Assembly: GCA_016932145.1 (NCBI GenBank)
Contig: JAFGDI010000247.1
Location: forward strand, 1 to 6,716
Reading direction: 5' to 3'
Source of the DNA: Sedimentisphaerales bacterium
GTDB lineage: Bacteria > Planctomycetota > Phycisphaerae > Sedimentisphaerales > SM23-30
Length of the DNA stretch: 6,716 nucleotides
Shown here: in pieces, positions 1 through 5,822 of the stretch
Layout of the letters: each line of letters starts with the position of its first letter
Numbering within the stretch: position 1 is the first letter of the stretch
The notes under the pieces: model-generated
The model's input: only the letters and a program-made list of their open reading frames with translations
Database searches by the model: none
What the model was told of the DNA's origin: nothing
Position numbers and translations under genes: made by a program

Positions 1-23
1 GTTACAGATTACTTTTGCTTAGC

Positions 24-449
24 TCACTGACTGTCATCTTCCAGTCGTTTGCCCATACTCAGACACTCATCTACACTAAAGCCTAGTTTCTCATAAAACG
101 CTATTACCCCGGCATTACTCTTACGCACCTGCAAGTTGATCTTCGCACAGCCAGCCGCCCGCAATATGATCTCCGCCTGCTTCATCATAGTCCGTCCCAG
201 CCCCGTACCCTGAAGTTCCGGCTTAACGCCAAGATAATTTATCCAGCCGCGATGGCCATCATAACCAATCATTGCCGTTGCTACCAGCTCATCGTCCATT
301 AACCCCACCAGAAACCACTGGGGATTAACCGCCATCTTCCTGGCTATATCTTTCTCCGGATCGTTATTAGGATGTGTCAGTCCGCAATCATGCCAGAGCT
401 TTAGCACTCCGGGCTTATCTTGCGGACAATATGGCCTGATCACCAGCAT
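24..449 (-). CDS. ypeA: GNAT-family N-acetyltransferase, YpeA-like
   Basis: The 141-residue protein is the same length as E. coli YpeA and resembles it throughout. It should transfer an acetyl group from acetyl-CoA to an amine; the acceptor is not established for this family. Visible landmarks are NNDPEKDIARKM (28-39), YDGHRGWINYLGV (63-75), the acetyl-CoA pyrophosphate-binding loop Q-G-T-G-L-G (80-85), the C-terminal NAGVIAFYEKLGF motif (112-124) with Tyr119 in the usual general-acid position, and SMGKRL near the end (131-136). It is cytoplasmic, with no signal peptide or membrane segment. The ATG is supported by a GGGAG Shine-Dalgarno sequence 9 nt upstream (459-463), and lolD ends only 20 nt before it, so it is probably the last gene of the minus-strand operon. 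The GNAT assignment is firm; the YpeA label rests on remembered family similarity. Confidence 0.88.
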   Translation of the reverse strand: MLVIRPYCPQDKPGVLKLWHDCGLTHPNNDPEKDIARKMAVNPQWFLVGLMDDELVATAMIGYDGHRGWINYLGVKPELQGTGLGRTMMKQAEIILRAAGCAKINLQVRKSNAGVIAFYEKLGFSVDECLSMGKRLEDDSQ

Positions 450-469
450 AGTTTTAATCTCCCTATAAC

Positions 470-1150
470 TTAACTCATCAGTTCGCCATCGACCAGCGTA
501 ACTGTCCGGCGTGCCAGCTCCGCTATCGACCGGTCGTGCGTCACCATTACTATCGTCTGTCCCTGCCTGTTAAGTTCTCCCAATATATCCAATATTACAC
601 TACCAGCCTTATGGTCCAGATTACCTGTCGGCTCATCGGCCAGTAGTAATTTCGGATTATTGGCCAGGGCCCGTGCCAGCGCTATCCGCTGCCGCTCACC
701 ACCAGATAAGGTAGTAACATTTTGCCGGGCTCGCTCAGACAACCCCACCATTTCCAATAATTCCTCTGACCGTCTGATCGCTTTACGACGCTCGAACAGC
801 CATCTATACGCCGGTGTCTTTATCATCAAAGGCAGCATAATATTTTCCAGGGCATTTAACTCCGGCAGTAAATGATAAAACTGAAAGACAAAACCTGTAT
901 GCTCATTGCGGATCTTATCCTGCTTGCGACCACTCATACTTGAGGCATCAATACCGTCAATATACACCTTGCCATTATCCGGCTTATCCAGTAAGCCCAT
1001 AATATGCAGCAGTGTACTTTTACCCGATCCGCTGGCACCCATTATCGCCAGAAAATCACCCGTATCAACTGACAGATCCAGGCCACGCAATACATCATGG
1101 CGACTATTGCCTTCCTTGAAACTCTTTCTGATACCCTTGACTTCCAGCAT
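470..1150 (-). CDS. lolD: LolD-type ABC transporter ATP-binding protein
   Basis: This 226-residue ATPase subunit should power an inner-membrane ABC complex. In the LolCDE system that complex extracts lipoproteins from the membrane and hands them to the carrier LolA. All nucleotide-binding motifs are intact: Walker A GASGSGKST (38-46), Q-loop Gln90, signature LSGGERQR (148-155), Walker B LLLADEPTGNLD with catalytic Glu173, and switch His205 in THD. The segment FVFQFYHLLPELNALEN (87-103) is typical of the LolD/MacB/FtsE group and closest to LolD. A slightly longer basic stretch (111-127, with RWLFERRKAIRR) follows the Q-loop region. The start lies 13 nt after the argS stop, and its AAGGG Shine-Dalgarno (1161-1165) overlaps that stop codon, suggesting translational coupling. 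No LolC/LolE-type permease is next to it, so the transported substrate is inferred; it could serve a MacB-like exporter instead. Confidence 0.85.
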   Translation of the reverse strand: MLEVKGIRKSFKEGNSRHDVLRGLDLSVDTGDFLAIMGASGSGKSTLLHIMGLLDKPDNGKVYIDGIDASSMSGRKQDKIRNEHTGFVFQFYHLLPELNALENIMLPLMIKTPAYRWLFERRKAIRRSEELLEMVGLSERARQNVTTLSGGERQRIALARALANNPKLLLADEPTGNLDHKAGSVILDILGELNRQGQTIVMVTHDRSIAELARRTVTLVDGELMS

Positions 1151-1163
1151 ATAATATTGACCC

Positions 1164-2918
1164 TTACATCTGCTCTATTGTTTCAATTCCCAGCATTGAC
1201 AAACCATGTTTCAAGGTGTCTGCCGTCAGCCGGCACAACGCCAGACGACTGCTGCAAACTGGCTCTTGAGCCTTTAATACCGGGCAGGCATTATAAAAGG
1301 TACTAAACTCGCCCGCCAGCTCAAATAAATAGCCCGTCAGAATATGCGGCCGCAATTCGCGTGATACCGCACTGAGTGTCTCGGCATAACGAACCAGTAT
1401 CTTGGCCAACGCCAGTTCCGCAGGCTCTTGCAGTGATATAGCAGCTCCCGCAGTTATCGTCTTGCCCTCTGTTAAGGCCTTACGAAATATACTCTGCACC
1501 CGGGCATACGCATATTGCATGTAGGGGGCGGTATTACCCTCCATCGCCAGCATCTTATCCCAACTGAAAACATAATCACTGATCAGATTATTCGACAGGT
1601 CCGCATACTTCACCGCTCCTATTCCCACTACCCGGGCTATCTCCTGCTTTGTCTTAGCGTCCAGCTCTGGGTTCTTCTGACTTACAACTGCAAGGGCTCT
1701 GCTCTCGGCTTCGTCAAGCAATGCTGAGAGCTTCACACTTTCGCCACTGCGGGTCTTGAACGGCTTGTTATCTTCGCCTAAAACAGATCCAAACGGCACA
1801 TGCTCCAGCCGGGCCTGACCTGTCCAGCCCGCCTTGCTCGCACAGTCAAACACCATCTGGAAATGCAGCTTCTGACGAGAATCAGTTACATAGATAACCC
1901 TACTGGCTCCCAGCTTACTCACCCGATAACGGACAGCAGCCAGGTCGGTCGTCGCATACAAAAAGGCACCATCGCTCTTTTGTACGATCAGCGGCAAAGG
2001 CTCACCTTCCGCGGTATTATAGCCCGGCATAAACACACACTGGGCACCATCAGACTCTGTTATCATACCCGCTTTGGCCAGGTCAGCTATAACATCCGGC
2101 AGATCATCGCAATAAGTGCTCTCGCCTTTCTCATTACTCTCATTCAGATTAACCATCAGGCGGTCATAGATAACTTTGCAATGCCTGCGCGACTCGCCCA
2201 GCACCGCACGCCATACCGCCATGGTCGCAGCATCTTTCTCATGCAGCATTACTGTGCATTTATAACAGAACTGCTTAAATTCTTCATTTTCATCAAAACG
2301 CTTCTTGGCATTTTTATAAAACTGCTCTAAGTCCCAAACGCGTAATACACTCGGGTCCGCAAATGAATCCGGCTCCGTCTCGCGAATATACGCTACTAAC
2401 ATGCCAAACTGCAAACCCCAGTCGCCTACATGATTCTGACGCACTACCTTGTCACTGTCTCCGCAGAGAAACTCCAGAACCCGAGACAATACATCGCCTA
2501 TTATCGTACTACGCAAATGACCTACATGCATCTCTTTGGCCAGGTTCGGTCCAGAAAAGTCAACTACCGTACGACCTGACACCGGCACAATATCAACTCC
2601 CAGACGCTCTGTGTCATAAATCGCCTTTTGCAACTGCTTTGTCAGCCAGTCGCTACGCAGACGCAGATTAATAAATCCAGGGCCCGCTATCTCCGCCGGC
2701 TCGCACATATCTGATAAGTCACACTTCACAACTATCTTATCTGCCAGTTGACGGGGGTTCATTCCCAGCTTCTTGGCCAAAGACATTACCCCGTTTACCT
2801 GATAGTCGCCAAACTTAATATTCTGCGACAGCTTCACCATCGCCGACACTCGCTCGCCGGCCAGCTCTGACATGACCTCACTTACGCGACTTTCCAATTC
2901 CTCTATTAATGCCTGCAT
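1164..2918 (-). CDS. argS: Arginyl-tRNA synthetase
   Basis: This cytoplasmic class I aminoacyl-tRNA synthetase charges tRNA-Arg with arginine using ATP. At 584 residues it is full length (E. coli ArgS is 577). The N-terminal tRNA-binding Add-1 region covers about 1-110, with FGDYQVNGVMSLAKKLG at 37-52. The HIGH signature is present as HVGH (131-134) inside PNLAKEMHVGHLRSTIIGD, followed by QNHVGDWGLQFGML (161-174). The KMSKS loop appears in the ArgRS-specific degenerate form FKTRSGESVKL (387-397), as in E. coli. The all-helical DALR anticodon-binding domain runs from about 464 (APYMQYAYARVQSI) to the end, closing with the family-typical MLGIET-x-x-M. The start MQALIEELES fits the family N-terminus. 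Its Shine-Dalgarno is weak (AAGAG about 10 nt upstream). lolD follows 13 nt downstream. A 167-nt leader containing hairpins separates it from rsfS. Confidence 0.97.
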   Translation of the reverse strand: MQALIEELESRVSEVMSELAGERVSAMVKLSQNIKFGDYQVNGVMSLAKKLGMNPRQLADKIVVKCDLSDMCEPAEIAGPGFINLRLRSDWLTKQLQKAIYDTERLGVDIVPVSGRTVVDFSGPNLAKEMHVGHLRSTIIGDVLSRVLEFLCGDSDKVVRQNHVGDWGLQFGMLVAYIRETEPDSFADPSVLRVWDLEQFYKNAKKRFDENEEFKQFCYKCTVMLHEKDAATMAVWRAVLGESRRHCKVIYDRLMVNLNESNEKGESTYCDDLPDVIADLAKAGMITESDGAQCVFMPGYNTAEGEPLPLIVQKSDGAFLYATTDLAAVRYRVSKLGASRVIYVTDSRQKLHFQMVFDCASKAGWTGQARLEHVPFGSVLGEDNKPFKTRSGESVKLSALLDEAESRALAVVSQKNPELDAKTKQEIARVVGIGAVKYADLSNNLISDYVFSWDKMLAMEGNTAPYMQYAYARVQSIFRKALTEGKTITAGAAISLQEPAELALAKILVRYAETLSAVSRELRPHILTGYLFELAGEFSTFYNACPVLKAQEPVCSSRLALCRLTADTLKHGLSMLGIETIEQM

Positions 2919-2945
2919 TGTCGTTTATCTCTTGCTTATGATTAT

Positions 2946-2962
2946 TCAGGCGCTATGCCTGA
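2946..2962 (-). promoter_or_regulatory. Small hairpin just upstream of argS
   Basis: TCAGGC (2946-2951) and GCCTGA (2957-2962) form a perfect 6-bp stem with a 5-nt loop. The hairpin lies 27 nt before the argS start codon, and in the argS sense it is not followed by a U tract, so it is not an obvious terminator. It may be a leader element, or a relic of a CAGGC-containing dispersed palindrome like the one at the end of the window. Further upstream on the same strand, TGG-TATATA (3000-2992) is a weak extended -10-like sequence that could give argS its own promoter; no good -35 was found at the right distance. Confidence 0.3.
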
Positions 2963-3018
2963 GATTGTTTTAGTCCCTGCCCACGCATTTGTATATACCA
3001 ATACTCCACCCCCAAAAC

Positions 3019-3054
3019 GCAATAACCTGCTGATTTCTCACTCAGTGTTATTGC
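3019..3054 (-). terminator. Strong hairpin between rsfS and argS, possible terminator or attenuator
   Basis: GCAATAACCTG (3019-3029) pairs with CAG (3043-3045) and GTTATTGC (3047-3054). This makes an 11-bp stem with one bulged base (3046) and a 13-nt loop. The hairpin begins 31 nt after the rsfS stop codon in the direction of transcription and is followed by only a short GTTTT. The stem is moderately AT-rich and the T run is short, so if it terminates it is probably leaky, which would reduce argS expression relative to rsfS. An alternative is a structured argS leader. No T-box landmarks were recognised. Confidence 0.35.
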
Positions 3055-3085
3055 CTCTGGCATATACAAGCCTGATAAAAGCCTT

Positions 3086-3544
3086 TTAGTGTATCTCAAC
3101 ACCAGGGCCAAAGCCATCATACTTCTCTGCGTCAAAACCGGTTAACCAGTCAACCTTCGGTGCGTCGCCCCAGAGCATTTCCAGATTGTAGAATGTACGA
3201 AATTCCGGGTCGAATAAATGGACTATTACATCTACAAAGTCAACTACCGCCCAGCGGCCTTCCTGTAAACCAGCACTGCCATATGCCCGATTACCCGACT
3301 TCTTACCGGTAACCTCCATCTCATCTGCCACTGAACGAACCTGCTGACTGCTGGTGCCGCTGGCAATTACAAAATAGCGCGCTACCGGACTGCGACCTCC
3401 CAGGTCCAGCACTACTATGTCGTTAAAATGACGACTATGTGCCAGCCTCGCCAGGTCGATTGCAAATTGCCTGCTTACTGCCGGGTCAATATTCCACAGA
3501 GCCTTGACCTGCTCATCCGATATTTTTTCATTTTCATTATTCAT
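3086..3544 (-). CDS. rsfS: Ribosomal silencing factor RsfS (Iojap/YbeB family)
   Basis: RsfS binds protein uL14 on the large ribosomal subunit and blocks joining with the small subunit, lowering translation when nutrients are short. The 152-residue protein carries the whole family core: DIVVLDLGGRSPVARYFVIASGTSSQQVRSVADE across 42-75, then EGRWAVVDFVDVIVHLFDPEFRTFYNLEMLWGDAP across 95-129. After this it continues with VDW and a 19-residue tail. It is a little longer than the roughly 105-120 residues common in the family because of an approximately 25-residue leader helix region and this tail. The start at 3544 is preferred over an in-frame ATG at 3595. The chosen ATG has a strong GGGAGG Shine-Dalgarno immediately upstream, whereas the upstream one has none and would add 17 residues not typical of the family. 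It is the first gene of the minus-strand block, with argS 167 nt downstream. Confidence 0.95.
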   Translation of the reverse strand: MNNENEKISDEQVKALWNIDPAVSRQFAIDLARLAHSRHFNDIVVLDLGGRSPVARYFVIASGTSSQQVRSVADEMEVTGKKSGNRAYGSAGLQEGRWAVVDFVDVIVHLFDPEFRTFYNLEMLWGDAPKVDWLTGFDAEKYDGFGPGVEIH

Positions 3545-3546
3545 AG

Positions 3547-3552
3547 CCCTCC
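3547..3552 (-). promoter_or_regulatory. rsfS: Shine-Dalgarno sequence deciding the rsfS start
   Basis: On the minus strand the bases just before the ATG at 3544 read GGGAGGGCT. This purine-rich block sits unusually close to the start (core GGGAGG, 2-4 nt spacing) but is the only good ribosome-binding sequence near any in-frame start. It supports the 152-residue form of RsfS over the 169-residue form. Confidence 0.6.
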
Positions 3553-3642
3553 CATTATACCCGCAAATCATTTTTTCAGCAAGCCAGTTGAACATACTGA
3601 TATATACATTTCATATCTGCTTTAACTGTAATATTTTATGTA

Positions 3643-3663
3643 GATACTACCTGCCGTAGTATC
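3643..3663. repeat. Perfect 8-bp inverted repeat in the divergent promoter region
   Basis: GATACTAC (3643-3650) and GTAGTATC (3656-3663) are exact reverse complements separated by CTGCC. There is no T tract on either side, so it is not a terminator. Its position about 100 nt upstream of rsfS and 180 nt upstream of top6B would suit an operator for a dimeric regulator. It could also be a decayed mobile palindrome, since the GTAG/CTAC arms recall the outer stem of the element at the right end of the window. Confidence 0.55.
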
Positions 3664-3679
3664 CCCGGCGTCACAATCT

Positions 3680-3714
3680 TGTTCACGCTGTTCATCTGTT
3701 TATCCTGTCTGCTG
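3680..3714. repeat. Degenerate short tandem repeat
   Basis: Four imperfect 9-mers follow each other at 8-9 nt steps: TGTTCACGC (3680), TGTTCATCT (3689), TGTTTATCC (3697) and TGTCTGCTG (3706). The middle portion resembles TGTTCATCCTGTC-type low-complexity repeats scattered in many environmental bacterial genomes, which is a recollection rather than a search result. Confidence 0.35.
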
Positions 3715-3756
3715 CATGCTCTCAGGCACTCAAAACCGATCTTATGTGCTTTTTCA

Positions 3757-3785
3757 TTGCTTTACTGGTCAAAATTGATTATATT
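3757..3785 (+). promoter_or_regulatory. top6B: Candidate promoter for top6B
   Basis: TTGCTT (3757-3762) and TATATT (3780-3785) are separated by 17 nt and resemble sigma-70 -35 and -10 boxes, with 3 of 6 and 5 of 6 consensus matches. Transcription would begin near 3792, giving a leader of about 48 nt. An overlapping alternative is TTGATT (3775-3780) with TATAAG (3801-3806), but its 20-nt spacer is too long. The area is AT-rich, so chance matches are likely. Confidence 0.25.
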
Positions 3786-3828
3786 ATTACCGATTTTACA
3801 TATAAGATTTTGCAATTAAAGGTTTTAC

Positions 3829-3832
3829 AGGA
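3829..3832 (+). promoter_or_regulatory. top6B: Shine-Dalgarno supporting the top6B start at 3840
   Basis: AGGA lies 7 nt before the ATG at 3840, a normal spacing. The same frame is open upstream to another ATG at 3744, but that extension (hydrophobic, rich in Ile, Phe and Tyr) overlaps the AT-rich promoter zone and has no clear ribosome-binding sequence, so the 650-residue product is preferred. Confidence 0.5.
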
Positions 3833-3839
3833 TATTTTA

Positions 3840-5792
3840 ATGGCAGCTAAGGATAATTCAAATACGCAGATGAATCTTTTCGGTGAGGATGAGCCGGTTA
3901 AAAAGACTAAAAAGAAAAAAACCGCCCCGGACGACTCTGCTCCAGCTAAAGGCGTAACTAAGAGACTCTCACTTAAAGACGATAAGCCCGCTAAAGAGGA
4001 AAAAAAGCCTGTTCTCGTCAAACGCAAGACTGTACAGCGTAAAACCGTTAACGCCGGGCATATCTCTGATGATCAGATCGAAGCCAAGGCAAAATCTATG
4101 GGCGATAAGCAGAGAGATATTGCTGTTAGTGAGTTCTTCGCTAAAAACAGACATCTGCTCGGATTCGATAATCCCAGTAAGGCACTGCTCACTACCATTA
4201 AAGAAGCGGTCGATAACTCTCTCGATGCCTGTGAAGAAGCTCATATCCTCCCGGAGATCATCGTTGAGATTCAGCAACGCTCCGAAAACCGCTTCCGGGT
4301 CGCTATCCAGGACAATGGACCGGGTATTGTCAAAAACCAGATCCCTAATATCTTCGGAAGACTCCTCTACGGCAGTAAGTTCCACTCGCTCAGGATGTCT
4401 CGCGGTCAGCAGGGTATCGGTATTTCCGCCGCCGGCATGTATGGCATGCTCACTACCGGAAAAAATGTCTGTATCACCAGTAAAACAGGACCAAAAGCTC
4501 AGGCCTTCTATTGCGAACTTAGGATCGATACCAGGATCAACCGCCCTGAGATCATCGATGATAAACCCGTTGACTGGGATGTCAAAAGTGGTACCAGAGT
4601 TGAGATCGAAATGGAAGCCCGTTATCAGCGGGGCAGACAGAGCGTCGATGAATATCTTGCGCAGACCGCTATCGCCAACCCCCATGTCAAAATAACCTAT
4701 AAAATGCCTGATGGTGTCGAACATGTTTATAACCGCGCCGTCGAAACCGTCGTGCATGTCCCCGAGCCAGTTAAACCCCATCCTTATGGTGTCGAGCTGG
4801 GCATTCTCATGAAAATGTGTCAGGATACTAACGCTAAAACCGTCAGAGAATTCCTCTGTAATGAATTCTCTCGCGTCAGCAGTAAACTGGCTACCGAAAT
4901 TCTCAGTAAAGCTAAGATCTCGGTTAATGCCAAGCCGATTACTATTGACCATGAACTCGCTGACAGACTATATAAGTCTATTAACGACACTAAGATCATG
5001 GCTCCCAGTACCAATTGCGTCGTCCCTATCGGCGAAGCTGAACTGCTCAAAGGACTCCAGGAAGTAGTTGACGCCGAATTCTATACCGTCTGCACCAGAC
5101 CAGCTTCTGTCTATCGCGGTAACCCCTTCCAGATCGAGGCTGCTCTTGCCTATGGCGGCAGAGGTTATGCCACCGCCGGCGTGATCGCTAATTCCTCCAA
5201 TAAAAAAGAGGAGGACGACAATCAGGACCTGATGAGAATCCTCCGCTTCGCTAACCGCGTTCCGCTTCTCTATCAGCAAAGCGCCTGTGCTGTTACCAAG
5301 AGTATTATCCAGACTAACTGGCGGCTCTATGGACTCAGCCAGTCTCGCGGTTCTCTCCCAGTTGGACCTATTACTATTATCGTTCATATCGCCTCGGTTT
5401 GGGTGCCCTTTACCTCTGAAAGTAAAGAAGCCGTTGCCCACTATCCTGAGATCATCAAAGAGATTAAACTTGCTCTCTCGGAATGCGGACGACGACTCGG
5501 CTCATATATGCGCGGTCAGAAAAAGGCCAAAGAAGAGGCCAAAAAAAGAGACTATATCAAAAAGTATCTCCCCGCTATCGGTGAAGCCATCCGCGACATT
5601 CTCGCCTTGCCCGATGATAAGGTTGATATTATGCTCGACAATATGAAGATCGTTCTGGAAGCCAGCCGCGCTAAAGGCAGTAAAAATACTGATGATGACG
5701 ACGATAACGATGATACCAACCCAGATGAGATCATCAATTCAGCTAATGATGATGCTAATGAATATGATGATGACAGCAGTAATGATGAATAA
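3840..5792 (+). CDS. top6B: DNA topoisomerase VI subunit B (type IIB)
   Basis: This is the ATPase subunit of topoisomerase VI. With subunit A (Spo11-like) it forms an A2B2 enzyme that passes one DNA duplex through another to relax supercoils and decatenate DNA. The 650-residue protein has the GHKL ATP-binding fold: KEAVDNSLDA (121-130, with Glu122 as the likely catalytic base and Asn126 for magnesium), QDNGPGI (157-163), the ATP-lid SRGQQGIGISAAGMYG (187-202) and GTRVE (251-255). A helix-two-turn-helix region follows at about 325-395. The transducer domain includes ILRFANRVPLLYQQSACAV and VPFTSESKEAVA, whose Lys529 is the expected switch lysine. The core (about 70-612) matches the size of short archaeal B subunits. 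Added to it are a Lys-rich 70-residue N-terminal extension beginning with QMNLF (10-14) and an Asp-rich tail (617-650). There is no room for the C-terminal Ig-like domain of some archaeal forms. alkD follows after 30 nt; no subunit A gene is in the window. Confidence 0.95.
   Translation: MAAKDNSNTQMNLFGEDEPVKKTKKKKTAPDDSAPAKGVTKRLSLKDDKPAKEEKKPVLVKRKTVQRKTVNAGHISDDQIEAKAKSMGDKQRDIAVSEFFAKNRHLLGFDNPSKALLTTIKEAVDNSLDACEEAHILPEIIVEIQQRSENRFRVAIQDNGPGIVKNQIPNIFGRLLYGSKFHSLRMSRGQQGIGISAAGMYGMLTTGKNVCITSKTGPKAQAFYCELRIDTRINRPEIIDDKPVDWDVKSGTRVEIEMEARYQRGRQSVDEYLAQTAIANPHVKITYKMPDGVEHVYNRAVETVVHVPEPVKPHPYGVELGILMKMCQDTNAKTVREFLCNEFSRVSSKLATEILSKAKISVNAKPITIDHELADRLYKSINDTKIMAPSTNCVVPIGEAELLKGLQEVVDAEFYTVCTRPASVYRGNPFQIEAALAYGGRGYATAGVIANSSNKKEEDDNQDLMRILRFANRVPLLYQQSACAVTKSIIQTNWRLYGLSQSRGSLPVGPITIIVHIASVWVPFTSESKEAVAHYPEIIKEIKLALSECGRRLGSYMRGQKKAKEEAKKRDYIKKYLPAIGEAIRDILALPDDKVDIMLDNMKIVLEASRAKGSKNTDDDDDNDDTNPDEIINSANDDANEYDDDSSNDE
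3867..3881 (+). other. top6B: QMNLF motif, possible sliding-clamp binding site in Top6B
   Basis: Residues 10-14 of the topo VI B protein read Q-M-N-L-F. The bacterial beta sliding-clamp binding pentapeptide has consensus QL(S/D)LF, and E. coli UmuC uses QLNLF. The motif lies in a presumably disordered terminus just before a lysine-rich stretch, the kind of exposed position in which such motifs work. Function is inference only; a five-residue match can occur by chance. Confidence 0.4.
5688..5789 (+). repeat. top6B: Asp-rich low-complexity C-terminal tail of Top6B
   Basis: The last 34 codons (residues 617-650) encode mostly Asp, Asn, Glu and Ser, largely through repeated GAT, GAC and AAT triplets. 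The stretch is probably unstructured and strongly negative. It contrasts with the lysine-rich N-terminal extension (residues 21-70) of the same protein. The triplet monotony suggests growth by slippage. Confidence 0.7.
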
Positions 5793-5822
5793 TCGTTTCC
5801 CTGCCAATCGCCTTCAATAATT

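Larger units (their letters stand above)
3545..3839. other. Divergent intergenic region between rsfS and top6B
   Basis: This 295-nt stretch separates the two outward-facing blocks and should hold the promoters for both. From the rsfS side it contains an AT-rich zone (3600-3640), a perfect 8-bp inverted repeat (3643-3663), a CCCCGGCG patch (3663-3670), four degenerate copies of a TGTTyAyCy-like unit (3680-3714), and a second AT-rich zone leading into the top6B start. No tRNA, small RNA or convincing small protein gene was seen in it. Confidence 0.7.

Noticed and set aside
1800..2330. A 176-codon open frame on the plus strand opposite argS
   Set aside because: It overlaps the conserved catalytic domain of ArgS, has no recognisable motifs and no ribosome-binding sequence worth noting.
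2953..3135. A 60-codon minus-strand open frame in the rsfS-argS spacer
   Set aside because: It overlaps the conserved 3' part of rsfS in another frame, has no recognised similarity, and its spacer portion is better explained by hairpin structure.
3554..3559. A perfect TATAAT on the minus strand, with TTGCTG 17 nt upstream, just before rsfS
   Set aside because: As a -10 box it would start transcription about 3 nt before the rsfS ATG and exclude most of the strong GGGAGG ribosome-binding site. A leaderless transcript is possible, but chance is more likely.
3593..3612. A LexA-box-like ACTGATATATACAT upstream of rsfS
   Set aside because: Only one half-site resembles the E. coli SOS box; there is no matching ACAG half at the required spacing, so SOS control of this region is not supported.
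3744..3839. In-frame upstream extension of top6B giving a 682-residue product with a hydrophobic N-terminus
   Set aside because: It overlaps the AT-rich promoter zone and lacks a clear Shine-Dalgarno, while the ATG at 3840 has AGGA at good spacing. A hydrophobic leader is not expected on a cytoplasmic topoisomerase.
3969..4952. A 327-codon open frame on the minus strand, antisense to top6B
   Set aside because: It lies wholly inside the conserved ATPase and H2TH region of Top6B. Its product shows no recognisable family, and the long openness is explained by the codon use of the true gene on the other strand.
4060..5740. Many GATC sites within top6B
   Set aside because: They mostly arise from frequent ATC isoleucine codons following codons that end in G (GAG, AAG, CAG) and show no clustering suggestive of an origin or methylation switch.
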